Positions 46,366-59,691 are shown, counted from the stretch's first letter. The stretch is 64,000 nt of DNA from Entoloma clypeatum (GCA_963565915.1 OY751494.1:2170001-2234000), one strand, 5' to 3'. Notes: a model not told the origin generated them from the sequence alone. Made by a program: numbers and translations.

Positions 46366-47585
46366 TCAGATATACGCTGTTGTGGGCAGGTCTGCGAATT
46401 TACTACTCAATGACAGGTTCTTGCTGCTCACCGGAGGCAGAGCATGTCGATAACCGGTAGGAGTTCCTTGGCCATCTATCACTGCACCATGCAACGCCTC
46501 GACCAAGCGTGTCTGCTTCGTTGGAGTATCATGCTCTTTACCTACAGGGAGAGCTTCTCGCCTCGCAGAATGTGGTGTCGGAGGCGTGGGCAGCGGCCCC
46601 CTGCGAGGACTGCGGGCCAAACGCGCTTCGAGGTGATGCCGTGATGGCTGGTATTGCGGCAGAGGTGAACGAGGTGGGAATCCGAATGAGATGTCCGGTG
46701 TGCGTAGAGGAACAAATGGGTGCTTGAAGGGTTGCTTTGACAGCCACGACCTCCGCCGTGAGGGAGATCTGGGTGGCCGCAGCCAGACCGTTCTCGCACC
46801 GGAAAACCCAGGCAGAGGTCGACCTGGTATTGATACGAGAACGGCTCTCGGTGGTGGTTGGACCATTCTTGACCTTACGAGTTTGCGTGAACAAGGAGAG
46901 GTAGTCGAAGCAGAATCAGGTGAGGAACCTGTGTCCGACAGTTCCGGTCGCTCTGGAATGGCTTTGAGCGGGGGTGGAGGGGAACGCTTAAGTGGCCTAT
47001 GCCCCCTTTCGAGCGGGCCGGGCTGACGGTGTACATGCTTGGGAATGGCGGGAACGGGACGCTGGATGGATCCTCGAGGTAAATGGGATCGATGGACTGG
47101 GAGCAGGCTGTCTTCTCTTTTTTTCTTCCGGCGACTGAACGCCTCGCGTATACGGTCAAACCCCCGGCTAACACGCTTCTCGTCGGGTGAAAATGTAGAT
47201 TTCAACACTGGTAAACCTTCCTTCCCTCCATTTGGCCGAAGACTGGTCACACTTTCCTCGTCGGGAGGAGGACTTGTCCGCCGTTTAGCCGTGTAACAGC
47301 AGCCAAGGCCGACAAAGGCCATAATCACGCCTGCAATCACACAGAGCACTATCCCAGCAATATTCTTCTGCGACATTGGGGTCGCTGCAACCAGAAGGAC
47401 GGCTCTACGGCGTAAATGAGATGCTACGCTTGGTTGGGCGGGAAAGAAGAAGCTCACGGTTCACTCTGACTTCCTCGATGATGGATACTGCTGACGACGT
47501 GACTATGATGGGGTACGGTAGCAATTCCCAGTCGAACCAGCAACGAATTTAGAATGAAGAACCAGCTCCAACGAGGTGCAATCAT
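46366..47585 (-). CDS. predicted single-pass membrane protein with long disordered cytoplasmic tail
   Basis: Family not recognised. The secure part is one exon to the stop at 46366, with the first in-frame ATG at 47376 (MSQKNIAGIVL). It opens with a hydrophobic segment (AGIVLCVIAGVIMAFVGLGC) followed by a Pro/Ser/Arg-rich tail of about 300 residues with repeated PPTP/RSPP motifs. A tentative upstream exon 47585-47489 encodes a signal-peptide-like MIAPRWSWFFILNSLLVRLG. Joined through a 104-bp GT-AG intron (47385-47488), it keeps frame and gives 371 residues with type I topology. That intron is twice the local norm, so the first exon needs transcript support. Confidence 0.6.
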
Positions 47586-47986
47586 GTTAGCAGCGGATAG
47601 ACTCCTGAGCCTGCCGTCACGGACGGTGCTGCTTAACTGTAGAGGTGAGAGACCAGTCTGAGGATTTCATGCTGAGGAGCGGGTTGATATGGCATTTTCT
47701 GCCGGGTTTTGATGGTCGCTGTGAGTGGCTGTGATTCTGTCTGATGGACTGAAACAGATCCGCTGAGGCTCAACGTCGTCCGCGGTGTCAGGCGCTGTCT
47801 TCCCCCGACTGGGAGTTAAACGGCCTCATGACGGAACTCATGGTCATGGTTCCTGGACGGATTTGCGGTTCTAGTCTTATCATTTATATCCCTAGGCTCT
47901 CACTTGCACTACGTTTTACGTGTCACTGCCCACCCCAACCCCAAGGTATCATCAACGCATCCTAAGAGCCGCCGTGTTCCAGAGAA
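47586..47986. promoter_or_regulatory. divergent promoter region, membrane protein / Trp-Gly repeat protein
   Basis: About 400 bp without coding character between two divergent starts. TATTTATATCC-like AT-rich sequence near 47880 could serve the rightward gene; otherwise nothing specific. Confidence 0.4.
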
Positions 47987-50900
47987 ATGCCGCCGAAAAA
48001 AGCAAAAGGTAAAGGAAAGCAGGTCGACGAAAAGAAAGTGGAGGAAAAGAAGGTGGAAAAGCAAGGGGCAGCTCCAATCGCAGCTTCCATTATCGCGCCT
48101 GAGCAAGAGCTTACAGGCGCAGAGCCAGAGCCCCTCCCTGTGAGATCGCGGGAACCAGAAGAAATCGTCGTATTCGGTCCTGAGGCGGCGAAGCTTGAGC
48201 ATGGCGGGGACGGTCAGTTAAAACGGAACCAGCCGGGAGTTCTCTAACGATGTTCGCACAGAGTTTTTTGAGATACTGGACCACAGACAAGAGGCAGGCG
48301 ATGAATGGGATGGTGGAGAAGGGGGCGGCGGGTGGGACCATGGACACGATGGCTGGGATGGAGAGGGCACAGAGGTAGAGGACGCAACTCACGGCGACTC
48401 TGCCCGCAATGGCGCTTGGGACCATGGCCAGAGTCAAGAACAACAAGATTGGGAACAACCAACTCATCATCCATCCACTCCACCTCCCGCTCCATCTCCT
48501 ACTCCGCCCGACGCTGCGCCTGTATCCTCCATCCATCACGGCACAGCACAGCCCGTGAGTCTCCTATCTCCGACCATTTCGGCTCCCCCGTTGACCACTT
48601 AACTTATCAGCATGACCAGTCACCTGGACAACATTGGGGGACTTCTCAGGGTCGACATCCCCCACCTGTCCTCGTCTCCGCATCCGAAGTCGCGCAACGC
48701 GCAATGGCCGCAAAGGCCAGCCATAATTCGCACCTGCCGAACCAGNNNNNNNNNNNNNNNNNNNNNNNNNNNNNNNNNNNNNNNNNNNNNNNNNNNNNNN
48801 NNNNNNNNNNNNNNNNNNNNNNNNNNNNNNNNNNNNNNNNNNNNNNNNNNNNNNNNNNNNNNNNNNNNNNNNNNNNNNNNNNNNNNNNNNNNNNNNNNNN
48901 NNNNNNNNNNNNNNNNNNNNNNNNNNNNNNNNNNNNNNNNNNNNNCCTGCCGAACCAGCGGCCAGGGTATTATTGGGGTGGCCCGTCTGATCAGAACAGT
49001 CGTCACCCGATGGCCCCGCGTCCACCGAACAAAGTAACCCACGGCACACCATCCTCACTGTATAGCGCCTGGGGTCAACCAAAGAACGTCGATCCCTGGG
49101 GTGAGCCAAAACAAAAGGCTGCCCCTCCACCCAAACCTCCAGGAGTCAAACAGGCATGGGAGTATTGGGGCAGGGAGGCGCAGAGCGCTGCCAGGGTGCA
49201 ATCAGTGGCCTCTGCATGGGACAAGTATAACGACAACGACGAAGATTATACCGACGATGAATCCGAAGAAACGTACACCGCGGAAGAAGCCCACACGCAA
49301 AGTGGATGGTACCAGCCACAAAAGCAACCAAAGGTGACTTTTGCTCATACTGGCTCTGGTGACGGCGATGGGACGCGCAATGTCCTGTCCCCGCAGCAGC
49401 GTTCTGATATCATGACTTCATTTCTCAATGCATTGCCCCAGAGCTCTTACGGCGTTTATACGCACGGCCCTCAAAAGCCGACTCAGCACCGACAGGGCTG
49501 GGCCCAAGAAAAACATTCGCAGTCTTATCAATATCAGCAACAACCTCACCACAAGTCCAAGAAGGAACAAGCCCATCCTCGTCAGCAGGAGAAGGCTAAG
49601 AAGAAGAACAAAAAGGGGCAGCAGAGCGGTGATGGTGGTGGTTGGGACGCTAATGAGCCAAGTTGGGGCGGCGGTGGAAGTGATTACGGGAGGAATGACG
49701 ATGAAGGAGGGGGGCACCCCAGCAATGGAAACGGTAAAGCATGGCCATCAAGTAACGGTCATGACAAGGGATGGGGTCATTCAGATGATGGTCACGATCA
49801 AGGATGGGGCCAGTCGAACAGCGGTCACGATCAGGGATGGGGTCAGTCGAACAGCGGCCATGATAAGGGGTGGGGTCAGTCTAACAACGGTCACGATAAG
49901 GGGTGGGGTCAGTCCAACAGCGGTCACGACAAGGGGTGGGGTCAGCCGAAGAACGATCATGATAAGGCTTGGGGAGATGGTGCGCGGGTAAAAGGAGACC
50001 CCGACGATGGTTGGGGAAGTGCCAACGACGGCGGGGGTTTGGTGAATGATAGTGGCTGGGGTGATGTCAAGGAAGACTATGGTTGGGGCGATAACGGCCG
50101 CCCCTCTAATTCCAAGACGCAACCTCGGTCGACATGGGGCGGAAGCCAGACTGAAACAACATATAGTATGCCTTCGAAGACCATGACCCATGCTTATAAC
50201 GGCACACACGCTCCACCGTCGAACGCGCCGCAGACCAACAAAATGAATGATTATACGAATATCAAATTCATCGAATCGCATGGCATGGCTTTCTCCAAAG
50301 TCCAGGCTGCTATCTTTGGCGGAGAACGAAAGGTGAAGGATCGAATACATTGGATGTTTTCTCCAGACAAGAATGAAAGAGTGTCAGAAATGATGCGATG
50401 GATCACAGCAATGGAGTATAACTTGGGTTCTTATGGGGTGAACTTTTAGAATCTCTCTCCCCGGTTTTCGCGTGACTCATATTTCCTCCCAGCTGCACAA
50501 GTTTTTGCAAAGCCGAGAACGAGGTGCCTTGTTTGTCAATGCAACTTTTCGCATGGAGGGCCATCTGTCCGAGCCCGCCTTTGATTGGTTGACATTTGAC
50601 CAACTACGCCAGACGAGAGACCCGATTCTCCAGAATTCAGTCATTCACTATGATCCAGCTATGATCGTTTATGTGTTCGTTTTTTTGCCGTCGGAGAGTG
50701 GGAACAGTGTGGCAATGTGGAGGCGCAAGATTCTTATACCCAACAACACGCGTCTTAGATTCCAACACGAGATCGGTATCGCTAAAGGGGGCCTCAGGAA
50801 AGACAAGGATTACGTTGTTCATGTTGACGAGTACGTGTTTTTTTTTCTGCACCTCGAAGCAAATGCTAAGTTGACCGTGCGTATAGATTGCCCTCAAAAG

Positions 50901-51004
50901 GCAAAATCAAGGATGCAACTCTTAAGCGCACGAAATCACTTGCTTCTCCTACAAATGGAAAGAAGAAACGCAAGTGGTGGCAAGTCTTGCGATTTGCAGA
51001 GTGA
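47987..51004 (+). CDS. basidiomycete conserved protein with Gly/Trp-rich repeats and a conserved C-terminal domain
   Basis: Exons 47987-48212, 48262-48554, 48611-50437, 50493-50830 and 50887-51004, about 933 codons counting the 200-N gap at 48746-48945. The N-terminus is Lys/Glu-rich (MPPKKAKGKGKQVDEKK), followed by GWDHGHDGWD low-complexity sequence. A central tandem repeat of 11 residues, GHDKGWGQSNS and variants, spans about 49757-49970. The C-terminal about 230 residues are globular-looking: FIESHGMAFSKVQ, YNLGSYGLHKFLQSRERGA, PAMIVYVFVFLPSESGNSVA, IGIAKGGLRKDKDYVVHVDE, ending KWWQVLRFAE. I recall similar C-termini in Agaricomycete hypothetical proteins, with no known function. The disordered Gly/Trp region could be involved in RNA binding or condensates, which is speculation. 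Confidence 0.75.
48746..48945. other. assembly gap of exactly 200 N
   Basis: The 13 bases before the gap (CCTGCCGAACCAG) are repeated immediately after it. This suggests the two contigs actually overlap and the gap has no real length, or that a repeat unit was collapsed. Confidence 0.9.
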
Positions 51005-52110
51005 TATCGACGTGCTTGTATTCTCATCTAACGCTTGCTATTGTTCAAGTTATCATATCATTATACCTCCTCGTCAGCTTTCTTGCATCATGTTTCCTAC
51101 CATCTTGCTGCTCTGTGTACCCCATTCTGTATTTACTATCCAACGCCCCTTTTATGCACTGAACTCACCCTTCGTGCCCAGCCCGTCCATCGGTGTCATC
51201 TGGCGGAGTTGTTTCATATAACTGTGAAGTTCATGCATCGACACCTTCAACATGGGTTTTCCGACGATACCCTGGAAGAACTCTTGACTTTATATCATAT
51301 TCCAGCTTTGGCGCCGTTGACTTGTCCAATTCTCGACACGAGGGACGAACATACGATCCTATTCTGGGCGTGCTTTTTGTGGTTGGATGATTTCTACCCC
51401 TCACCGTTCTTCCTCACGCCCTCACAAGACGCCGCTTGTCTCTGGTTCAAGAAGAAGTGGGGGACGCGGCGGGGGCTCCGAAATCCGCAATGGGTATGCA
51501 CAGGGTTGAGCTTCACCAAGCCCGTGTATTGTTGGATAACATGGCGAAGAATATGTGCGACTTGCGAGTCCTGTCTGCCAAAATATGAAAGGATCAGTCG
51601 AGTACAGTGAGAAAGAAATAGTGAAAGCTGGAAGCGAGCTCAAGAGTGACTTGAAGAAATCGCTGGACGAAAGGAGGCGAGTGACATGACCTGAAGGTCT
51701 GGACAACGATATTGTTGTAGAAGACGAAGCTCTGCTGTCCGCGTGTTAGGGGAGACGTCGTTGTGTTCATGCATGAGCTCGAATTGGACTAGGAACTCCT
51801 GGAGGACAGGCAGACAAGGCGACATAGGATGATGAGCGACTTTCAGAGCAGGTCAACTGCAAACAACGCTGACAACACTCAGCTTTTGGAGGTGCCAGGT
51901 CTATGAAGTAGTCGTTGTAAATGAAAGAACATATTTGTAGTCTCTTTCTCACGAGCGGGTCTGTTCGCCTCGTTGTTCAACGCGGCTCTCCACATGTTTT
52001 TGGCTTGAGTCTTGATCCATTGGCCATGCTGAGCACCGGGCAATATCTTTTCTTGGACCACTAGACATTTCGACACGCCAACGATCAAGGGGCAACCCGA
52101 CTCATACCCA
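51005..52110. other. spacer with one uncertain coding-like stretch
   Basis: From about 51160 to 51390 (+) a frame reads naturally (SYNCEVHASTPSTWVFRRYP, SRHEGRTYDPILGVLFVV). From 51420 to 51690 two further frames look coding (HRVELHQARVLLDNMAKNM, EIVKAGSELKSDLKKSLDE). I could not join them by splice sites in frame, so this is either a small unrecognised gene or a pseudogene. Nothing convincing lies in 51690-52110. Confidence 0.35.
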
Positions 52111-55100
52111 ATGTCCCTCGTTTCCTCTTCTGGTGACGTTGCTCAGTCGTCTGGCACGCATGATCTGTCCACCAACCGGCCAGCGGATGTTTCTCAAAGT
52201 GGCGTGCCAGCTGCACCATCGGACGGCGAAGAACAAGCTCTTGAATCGCATGAGGTAATTGAATTGCAGACTTTCAGCGAGAGGAAGGCGTGGATTGAAC
52301 ACAAGATCAAGGTTTCTATCCGCTTCTTTACTCAGTGACCACTTTACAGACTATCATCTAGTTCTTGGAAAAAATGCCGCCTATCGAAGTCTTTGTTGGA
52401 TTGGAAGCTGTTAGCGCGTCTGCGGAGGAGGTCCCTGGTCTGCCCACCCGAGACGAACTAAAGCAATGGATAACGGAGCACGACGCCATTGAGAAGGAGA
52501 CGGAAATATTTGATAGGGGAGAGCTAACGAAACTCAGGCAGCTCACTAAAGGTAAGGTAACCCCCCCATATGTAGGACGGCGTTGCGTACCAATACCCTT
52601 TGACAGCTGCGACACAGCGGAACCTGTCTCCGGCAGACACAGACGTCATCGAACTCACTCTTACGACCATTTACGAACTAGACAAGCTCCTTCATCTCCT
52701 ACGCGACCGGTCGGAAAATTTAGAACTCTTGGGCATAAGGCTCACTTGGGAGGAATCTCGAATCTCTGCTTGGGTCGACCGCCGGAAAATATTCGAGGAC
52801 CTACAGAATTTCCTCGAAACGCGGGTTCGTTGGGATCCATCTTGTTATGAGAATGTCTTGAAGCAAGACGAGTCCCATGATTTAGCACGCCGGGGCTCAG
52901 TCACTTCCATTGCATCGAATGCTTCAGATTCCTCCATAACTTCTCAAGCATTCTCACGGAGTGTTCGGTTTAAGATGGCGGAAATATTGTCTAGAGACGC
53001 TGCACAGTTCGCAGCAAGGGTGACAAGCCTTCGACATGGAAAAATAGCAGCCGCTGGTAAAGCGTTGGACAAGCTGATAGATCACAGTCGACGGCCCGTC
53101 CCAGATGTGCTGCTTGACGAACAAGACAGGCTTGAGGAGAAGGGGATAACAGATTTGGAGCACATCGGCAAGTTTATCATGAGTTTAGTGATGCAGTGGA
53201 GAAAGTACATCATTTTCCGCATTTCTGCTCAACATGCATGTTGAATTCATTCATTGCAGGGCTGACGAGATTTACATCGAAACGATGAAGGACAAAGTTA
53301 CAGCACAGAACCTGTACGAAGAGGTTGAAACGGCAAAGCTCCATCATCCTACTGCACGACAAAGCACATCTTTTGTCTCCCGTGCCGATACATTGATCAA
53401 ACGGCTTGCCTTGAGAAGCAACCCGGCTTCATCGTCGGGCACCTTTCCACATCCGGAACATCCATTGTTTCCCATGCAAACGGAGTTTAACAAGACTCTC
53501 GCTGAGGCTCTTTCTGCGGAAATATCAGCTGCTGCTCAGATAGCGAAGAAAGTAGACGCAATGGCCAAATCATACAGCTTGGGGTATGAAGCTACTAAGC
53601 ATGTGGAAAATCTTTCGATGACGGCCGCAAGCCTTTCCATGACATTTACTCGCATCTTAGGTCTTCTGCGGGAAGGGATTCCTGCCGGCGATGGCGATGG
53701 CTCTCCTCTGAATCTCACTACTGAGGCCTGTCTAGAACCCTCTCGTCATTCGGCATTCCTCGCACTGCTTCCCTCCATCATTCAGGATAACGTCCAAGCA
53801 GCTGAAAGCTCTGGTCATATTCTAGAAAGCTCCGCAGCGGCGATGTCCAACTTGAACCATCCGGGAATTGAACCAGTTTTCGTAACCAATGCTGCCACTG
53901 AATTCCAACAGCTAAGCTCTCTTCGGAGGGACGCCGGAGAGGCATGCGAGGCCATGAAATCTCGAGCCGGTCGTCTAAGAGAAGCTCGGAGAATTTGGGG
54001 GTTGATGACCGGAACCATCAAGAATTTGGAGGATGTGAGGCAGATGGTCGCAGGAGCGATAGAGCGTGCACGATGGCGTCAGATACCCGGTCAAATGGGG
54101 CCTTCCAACTCGGACAACTCGCCCGCTAAACTGTCTGCACAAGCCCTGGAAGAACTTCATCGAATTCAAGACCGGTTTGCTGATGATATCGTGGCCCCAC
54201 TCGACACGCTTGCCAAGGCGTTGGAGCCTTCATTGAACCATCGGTTCGTGCAAAGTGTCATTGAACTGAACAGTTTTCTGAGCGCAACTATCAAAATGGC
54301 ACATCTACTCGAATCGATACAACGGCAGGCGAATCTCATGCGGTCGGTTCATGACGAATTCCACGAACTTCATACGCAGCTAGAAGATACCATACGACGA
54401 GTCGAATCGTTGACAAATGGTGTCCTTACGGACGGCTGGGAAAAGAAAGGAATATCGGAGGCGGGCGATCAAACCGATATGAAGTCAATCAGCGAAAAGG
54501 TTACTAACTTCATCAACCATCTACCCCAGCGGATATCGTTTGTCGGTGACCAGGCGGACCTTATTCAGGTCACCTCAGAGGCCGCAAAGAAAAGCCCTTT
54601 GTTGAGCAGCGTCAGGTTTAACACGTCTGCTGACCTGCCTATTGACTTCGCATCACTCGATAGTACGGTCCGTGCGGACTCGAACTCGTATGTGATCCAA
54701 CTCAACGGAAAGGTGGAAAGATTTGCTCAGGCAATTTCCCACTTCCAAATAGCATGTATGGGAAAAGAGGTAGATGACGCGCTACAAGGCACCGTGACTG
54801 ACATCGACGTAGTTTGCCAAGATCTTTCAGGTTGGAAATTGAAGTTGTCAGACATCATTTCGGGAGAAAGCGATGTTCTCCCAGCTTTGGAAACATTCTC
54901 GAAGTTTGTGGAAGATTCCAGTCATTTCCATGAAAAGCGGCTCGCTGGTTTATTCTCACCACTGCATAAATCACTTCGACAGCTCGAAGCTGCTCCCCGT
55001 GGAGCTCATGACCTTTATGTCACTCGACGCAACGGTGTTGACCATGCGGAAAGTCGGTATAAAAGCTGGTGGACCGATATCTCTGCTTTTAAAGATGATA

Positions 55101-57713
55101 TCCGACATCAGCAAAAGGTTGAGAGGGACAGGTTGACACGGATCTTCCTTGAGGAAGAACAACGCGAGCAGGCAACAAAGGCGCGGATTGCTGCAGAACA
55201 GGCTGAAAAGCTTCGGCTTGAAGAGGAGCGAATGGCATTTGAGGAGGAGAAAAGACGATTAGAAGCAAACCGCAGAGCTGAAGAATTGCGGCAACACGCG
55301 GAGATAGAGAGAATGGCAGTTGAAGAAGCTGAAAAAGCACACCTCGAACAAGAACGTATCCAAGCAGAAGAAAAACGACGCTTAGAAGAGGAACGAGTTA
55401 CCGAGGAAAGAAGAATGAAGGCCGAGAAGGAGCGTGCTGCTGCAGAGGAGGCAGAAAAGGCTCAGCTGCGTGACCAAAGGCTTATGGTCGAGGAGAAGCT
55501 GCGATTGGTCGAGGAAGAGCTAGCCCAGGAGCGTCGCTTTCAAGCTGAGAAGGAGCGACTCGCTTTGGAAAAGTTCAAGCAGCAGAGTCGTGAACAAGTT
55601 TTGGCCGAAAAATACAGAACTGAGGTGGTCGCGAAACAACAGCACAAACTGCAAGAGCGCCGCCTGCAAGAAGAACCGGAAAGACTTAAACAAGTTAAGA
55701 CCAACGAAAACCCATTCCAAGACACTGCACAGGACGGCTTGGCTGCAAGAAGTCTAGACATAGAAGGCAAGCCATCAGGATTGAAAACCACGACAGTTTT
55801 CATCACCTTTGAATTATAGATGTCTTTAGTTTGCGAATAGTGTCTCCTGAGAAACCAAGAAAAACAAAGGAGATGAGTGATCTTCAGGCCCAAATCCTTG
55901 CTTTCCGAAAACGCCTGCGCTCAATTAACATTAATGAAATTTCTCGCCCTAGCCGGTCAACAGCTGTTCTCCCAAATTTAGAGCAACTCAAGAACATGAC
56001 CCGCGAATTTACGAGTATCGCCTCAGGCGTATCTCTTCTCCCTGCATCCGTTACTGACATCGCCGTGGATGTGGAGCTAAAATCGCTAAGATCAGAGATC
56101 GAAGCATCGGCAGCCCTCATGAAGCGAGTGGAGAAACTTGCTCAATTCTCGGAGGATATCCACGCGTGCGATGCGGCCCTGAGCGATCTTCTGGAACATC
56201 TCGACAGCTATCCCACGTCACCGAAGGGAATATTGTCATCCTCCTATGCTCCAGCTACCGATACGCCGCCCGAGGAACAGTTATCCGGCCGTCTCTCGTT
56301 CACTCGAACTGTCATTGACAACATGATATCTGTTTTTGCTGGTGTCGCAAAGGATTTGCGTGCAATTGCCGAACAGAAGCGTGTATTGCAGACTTGGAGC
56401 GAGCTCGAGGAAATGAGTAATGATCAGCTAGGAGGGAAAATATCGCGTCCCGCCAGCGTGATTAGCTCGCGCGCCAGTTCACATCGCCCTACCAACACAC
56501 TTGTTGGCAGTACGCCTGTTAACAATGGACGTCACGCCAAAAAGCATGGATCGTACTTTAATCTCTCCGTTTCATCGACTTCGTCTCAAAAGCGCTTGCT
56601 TGCTCCTCCCCATCAACCTTCATCACGCCGCGCTGTCTCAGGTTCCGCAGAATCGCAGAGTCGCCAACGATACGAAAGTCGACCACCGAGTCAACTTTCC
56701 AGCTTATCATCAAATCGCTCAGTTTCAGGGCCATTGGGCCTTTCTATTTACGGCTCTACCTTTGCCTCACGACAAAGAACGGCAAGTCTATCAAATTCCA
56801 CTTCTACACCCGCTAGGCATGTGCCTATCCCACCCACACGTCACAGGGCTCAGACGGGGCACGATAAGCGGGTTTCTTCCCCAACTGGCTCTGAAGCATC
56901 ATCATATATTCGTACACATTCCCGATCCTCGACATCAATGTCAACATGGGCAAGAGCACCCAGAAATTCCTTGTCATCTCTTCTGCCTTCGATATCCACG
57001 ACGGTCGCTACCCCACAAAAGAGAACACCAATACCCAGGAAGAAATATATTGCTGATCCCAAAAACAAACTGGATGTTGCAGTCGGGGATGTCGTCAACA
57101 AACTACCTGTCGGTATCAAGGTTGAAGGGGTGTCCGAAACGTGGAAAGATCGGAGCGGAAAGTATTGGATAGGAAATCAGGATCCTAAACTTTGCTTCTG
57201 CCGGATTCTGCGGTCGCAGACGGTGATGGTCCGTGTAGGTGGCGGCTGGAGTGAACTGTCGAAGTCTGTTTTATTTTCAACTAAAAACCGATTATGTTTA
57301 GTGCTAATATGTTTATCAGGTTTATCCAAGATCACTTTGCCGAAAGTTTCCGCTTGATACCTGAATCGCCCCCTCGCCCTGGAGGCACGGAAGAAAAATG
57401 GATAAGCTCGGCCACCCTGTTGGAACAGGCAGAGTCGGAATCTCCGCCTGTTCCTCCCCGTACACCTGAACCGAATATACCATTCGTCTCCTCTTTTGCT
57501 CTACAAACACCAACTCGACAAAGCCCACATTCCGTTAAATCTACGTCACCATCCGTGAAAGGCTCTCCTTTGACTCCATTGCAGTTCATTAGGCGCGCTG
57601 ATGTTGATGCCATACTGCGACCTGTTACTCCGTCTAAACCTCTTTCCCTTCGTACACGGAATGCCACGCCTCATACCCACACCTCAAATAGAAACATAGT
57701 CTGGCGGCCTTGA
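52111..57713 (+). CDS. large coiled-coil protein with C-terminal GAR (Gas2-related) domain
   Basis: Predicted 1,772 residues. Exons 52111-52311, 52362-52551, 52607-53204, 53260-55751, 55820-57263 and 57320-57713. Residues about 130-950 are helical, spectrin-like in composition. About 950-1140 is a charged single-helix or coiled coil of AEQAEKLRLEEER-type repeats. About 1160-1300 is helical again (LQAQILAFRKRLRSININE) and is followed by a Ser-rich linker. The GAR domain is at about 1570-1655 (NKLDVAVGDVVNKLPVGIKV, SGKYWIGN, CFCRILRS, MVRVGGGW, FIQDHF). GAR domains bind and stabilise microtubules in Gas2 and spectraplakins. A cytoskeletal linker role is likely but inferred. The fourth intron (55752-55819, GTCTAG donor) is weak at its donor but is the only one I found that keeps frame. 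Confidence 0.82.
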
Positions 57714-57942
57714 CATAGTATTCACAACTTGTTCTCATTATATATACGTCAACGAACCACTGTTAGTAATTTCTTAATACGTAGTAGACCTGCCTTGCTT
57801 TGCACATATTGTTCATATCTGTCACATCGCGAAACCCAACGGTTTGTATCCATCCTGGTTCCATACTGCTATCAAACTACTACCGCTCCGTAATGATGAG
57901 CCAAACGAGAAACTCGAATTCCCTTCTCAGCATACCCTTTGA

Positions 57943-59691
57943 TCATTTACGCCTGCCACCATGTGTCCGCGTCATATGTCGCCTCAAAAGATCCTGGCGG
58001 ACGAAAGCAGTACCAGGGCAGAGCTCGCAGTGAAATGGCCGATTACCGCTGTGACTCAATTCATGACGTTTGCATTCGTTCTTACGCAAGAAGCGGGTGG
58101 GGCTAAAAGCAAATCAAAATTGGGTCATGAACAGAAGACTCACTGAAGAGCAAACTCACCAAAACGAGCACTCGAAAGGCCTTTGGTCCAGGTGACCGCC
58201 AATATGAATCAAGATATGATCACGACGTTTGTTCCTCTGAGTACACCCTACCACATAACATCTGAACTCGTTGACGAGCTCCCCCTGTGAAGACAGCTTG
58301 CCAGCAAAAGAAACCAACCACCTATTGTCGTAACTTTGACCTGGATTCCGCAAGCGATAACGCTTGGCTTTGGCTTTGAGGTCATCAAGATGGATGCCCT
58401 TATGCGCATCAAGAACAGGTGTACCAAAATTGATATCGGCAGCGCCTTCTTCCGTTTTGATGGGTCGAGGTTTGGGCGGCGCGAGCGCGGTTTTGAGGAG
58501 AGGAATTTTGCGGATAGGGTGCTTCGTCTTCTTCTTCGCATGGGGGCGTTTCCTTGGACGGGGGCTGGGGAATGGGGAAGACTCTCGGCTGGAAGGACAA
58601 TGAAGCGACTGTTCGTAGTCACTGTTCTCCTTGTTGCTATCGGATTCTGCAGTTCGCAAGACTTGATATTCGTCATTTCCGGACGATGGGACGACATTTT
58701 GTTGTGGATCGACCAATATATCGCATAGAATACTGGGAGATTCTCTTTTTGTCTTCTTTCCTGAATGAGTGGAAGGAGCAAAACCATCCAAGGAGTTATG
58801 AGACAAAGAGGACATTGACGTGGACAAAGCAAAGGAAATCCTCGATTGATCTGAATCGTAGGATACATCAGCCATTAGGTCGACGGGGTTGATACCAACA
58901 ACAGGTTCGCTCGAAGATGTAAAAGACTTCGCCTCAGTAGTTTCCACAACAGGGGTTGCATCGTTCCTGTACGCGGGCAACACGGGCCAGTCTGCACGCC
59001 GGTCATCATTCAAAAAGACATCGTTTGATAAGTTCAAATCTACGAGGGACGAGAACGAGAGATGTTCATCGGTCATGTACCGTAGGGCCAAGTCTGCTGT
59101 TGAGGATAACTGTTCTGCTAAAGCGTGTGTAGAAATTCCAGATGCAGCCGCGAGTGTGTGGAGGGACCAGGTCGCGTCATTAGGGTTCAAACCATGGGAT
59201 ACAACACTATCTCCATCACGAGAACAAGCCAGAGTTCGGGCAGAGTCGTTGAAGGCTGGGCGAGATGCTGAGAGAGACGGAAGGGGCGACCACAAACGGG
59301 GGAAGTATGGGTCGGAGAACTGAGCAAATTCGTCCTGGTGCTGACCTTGACTTCCATCCATCTGACGCTGAGTTTGAGAAGGCGGTGTCTTGATTCTTTC
59401 TCCATCGTCCTTCAGATAAGGGTTGAGAGGATCGGAGAAACGTATGCCTAAGCCAGACAGAGAAGAACCAAAGCCAGGGGGACAGGCATTAACATCGACC
59501 TGAGCATTAGATTGGAAGTCATTTTCTTCAAGGCGAGAACGCGCAAGAGAATCCAATTGTGCCCAAGGCGAGTCCGAAGGCGATAATGAAGGAGAGTTTC
59601 TAGATCTGTTGTGGGACGCCAGCGTCAATTGATTCAAGGTAGGAATGTGGGGACTGATGGCACTGGAAGTAGGGCATCTAAGATGTGCCAT
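57943..59691 (-). CDS. C2H2 zinc-finger protein, probable transcription factor
   Basis: Predicted 563 residues from the ATG at 59691 (MAHLRCPTSS). Exons 59691-58160 and 58102-57943. Most of the protein is Ser/Pro-rich and disordered, with a basic patch (RPRKRPHAKKKTKH) near residue 400. A C-terminal zinc-finger cluster follows. Finger 1 is CYVVGC...H...H (RNKRRDHILIHIGGH). Finger 2 (CSFCPTRFLRKNECKRHELSH) spans the intron. Finger 3 is CELCPGTAFVRQDLLRRHMTRTH. Ends GGRRK. The finger arrangement at the extreme C-terminus is common in basidiomycete regulators; targets are unknown. Its 3' end faces the GAR-domain gene (229 bp between stops). Confidence 0.8.
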
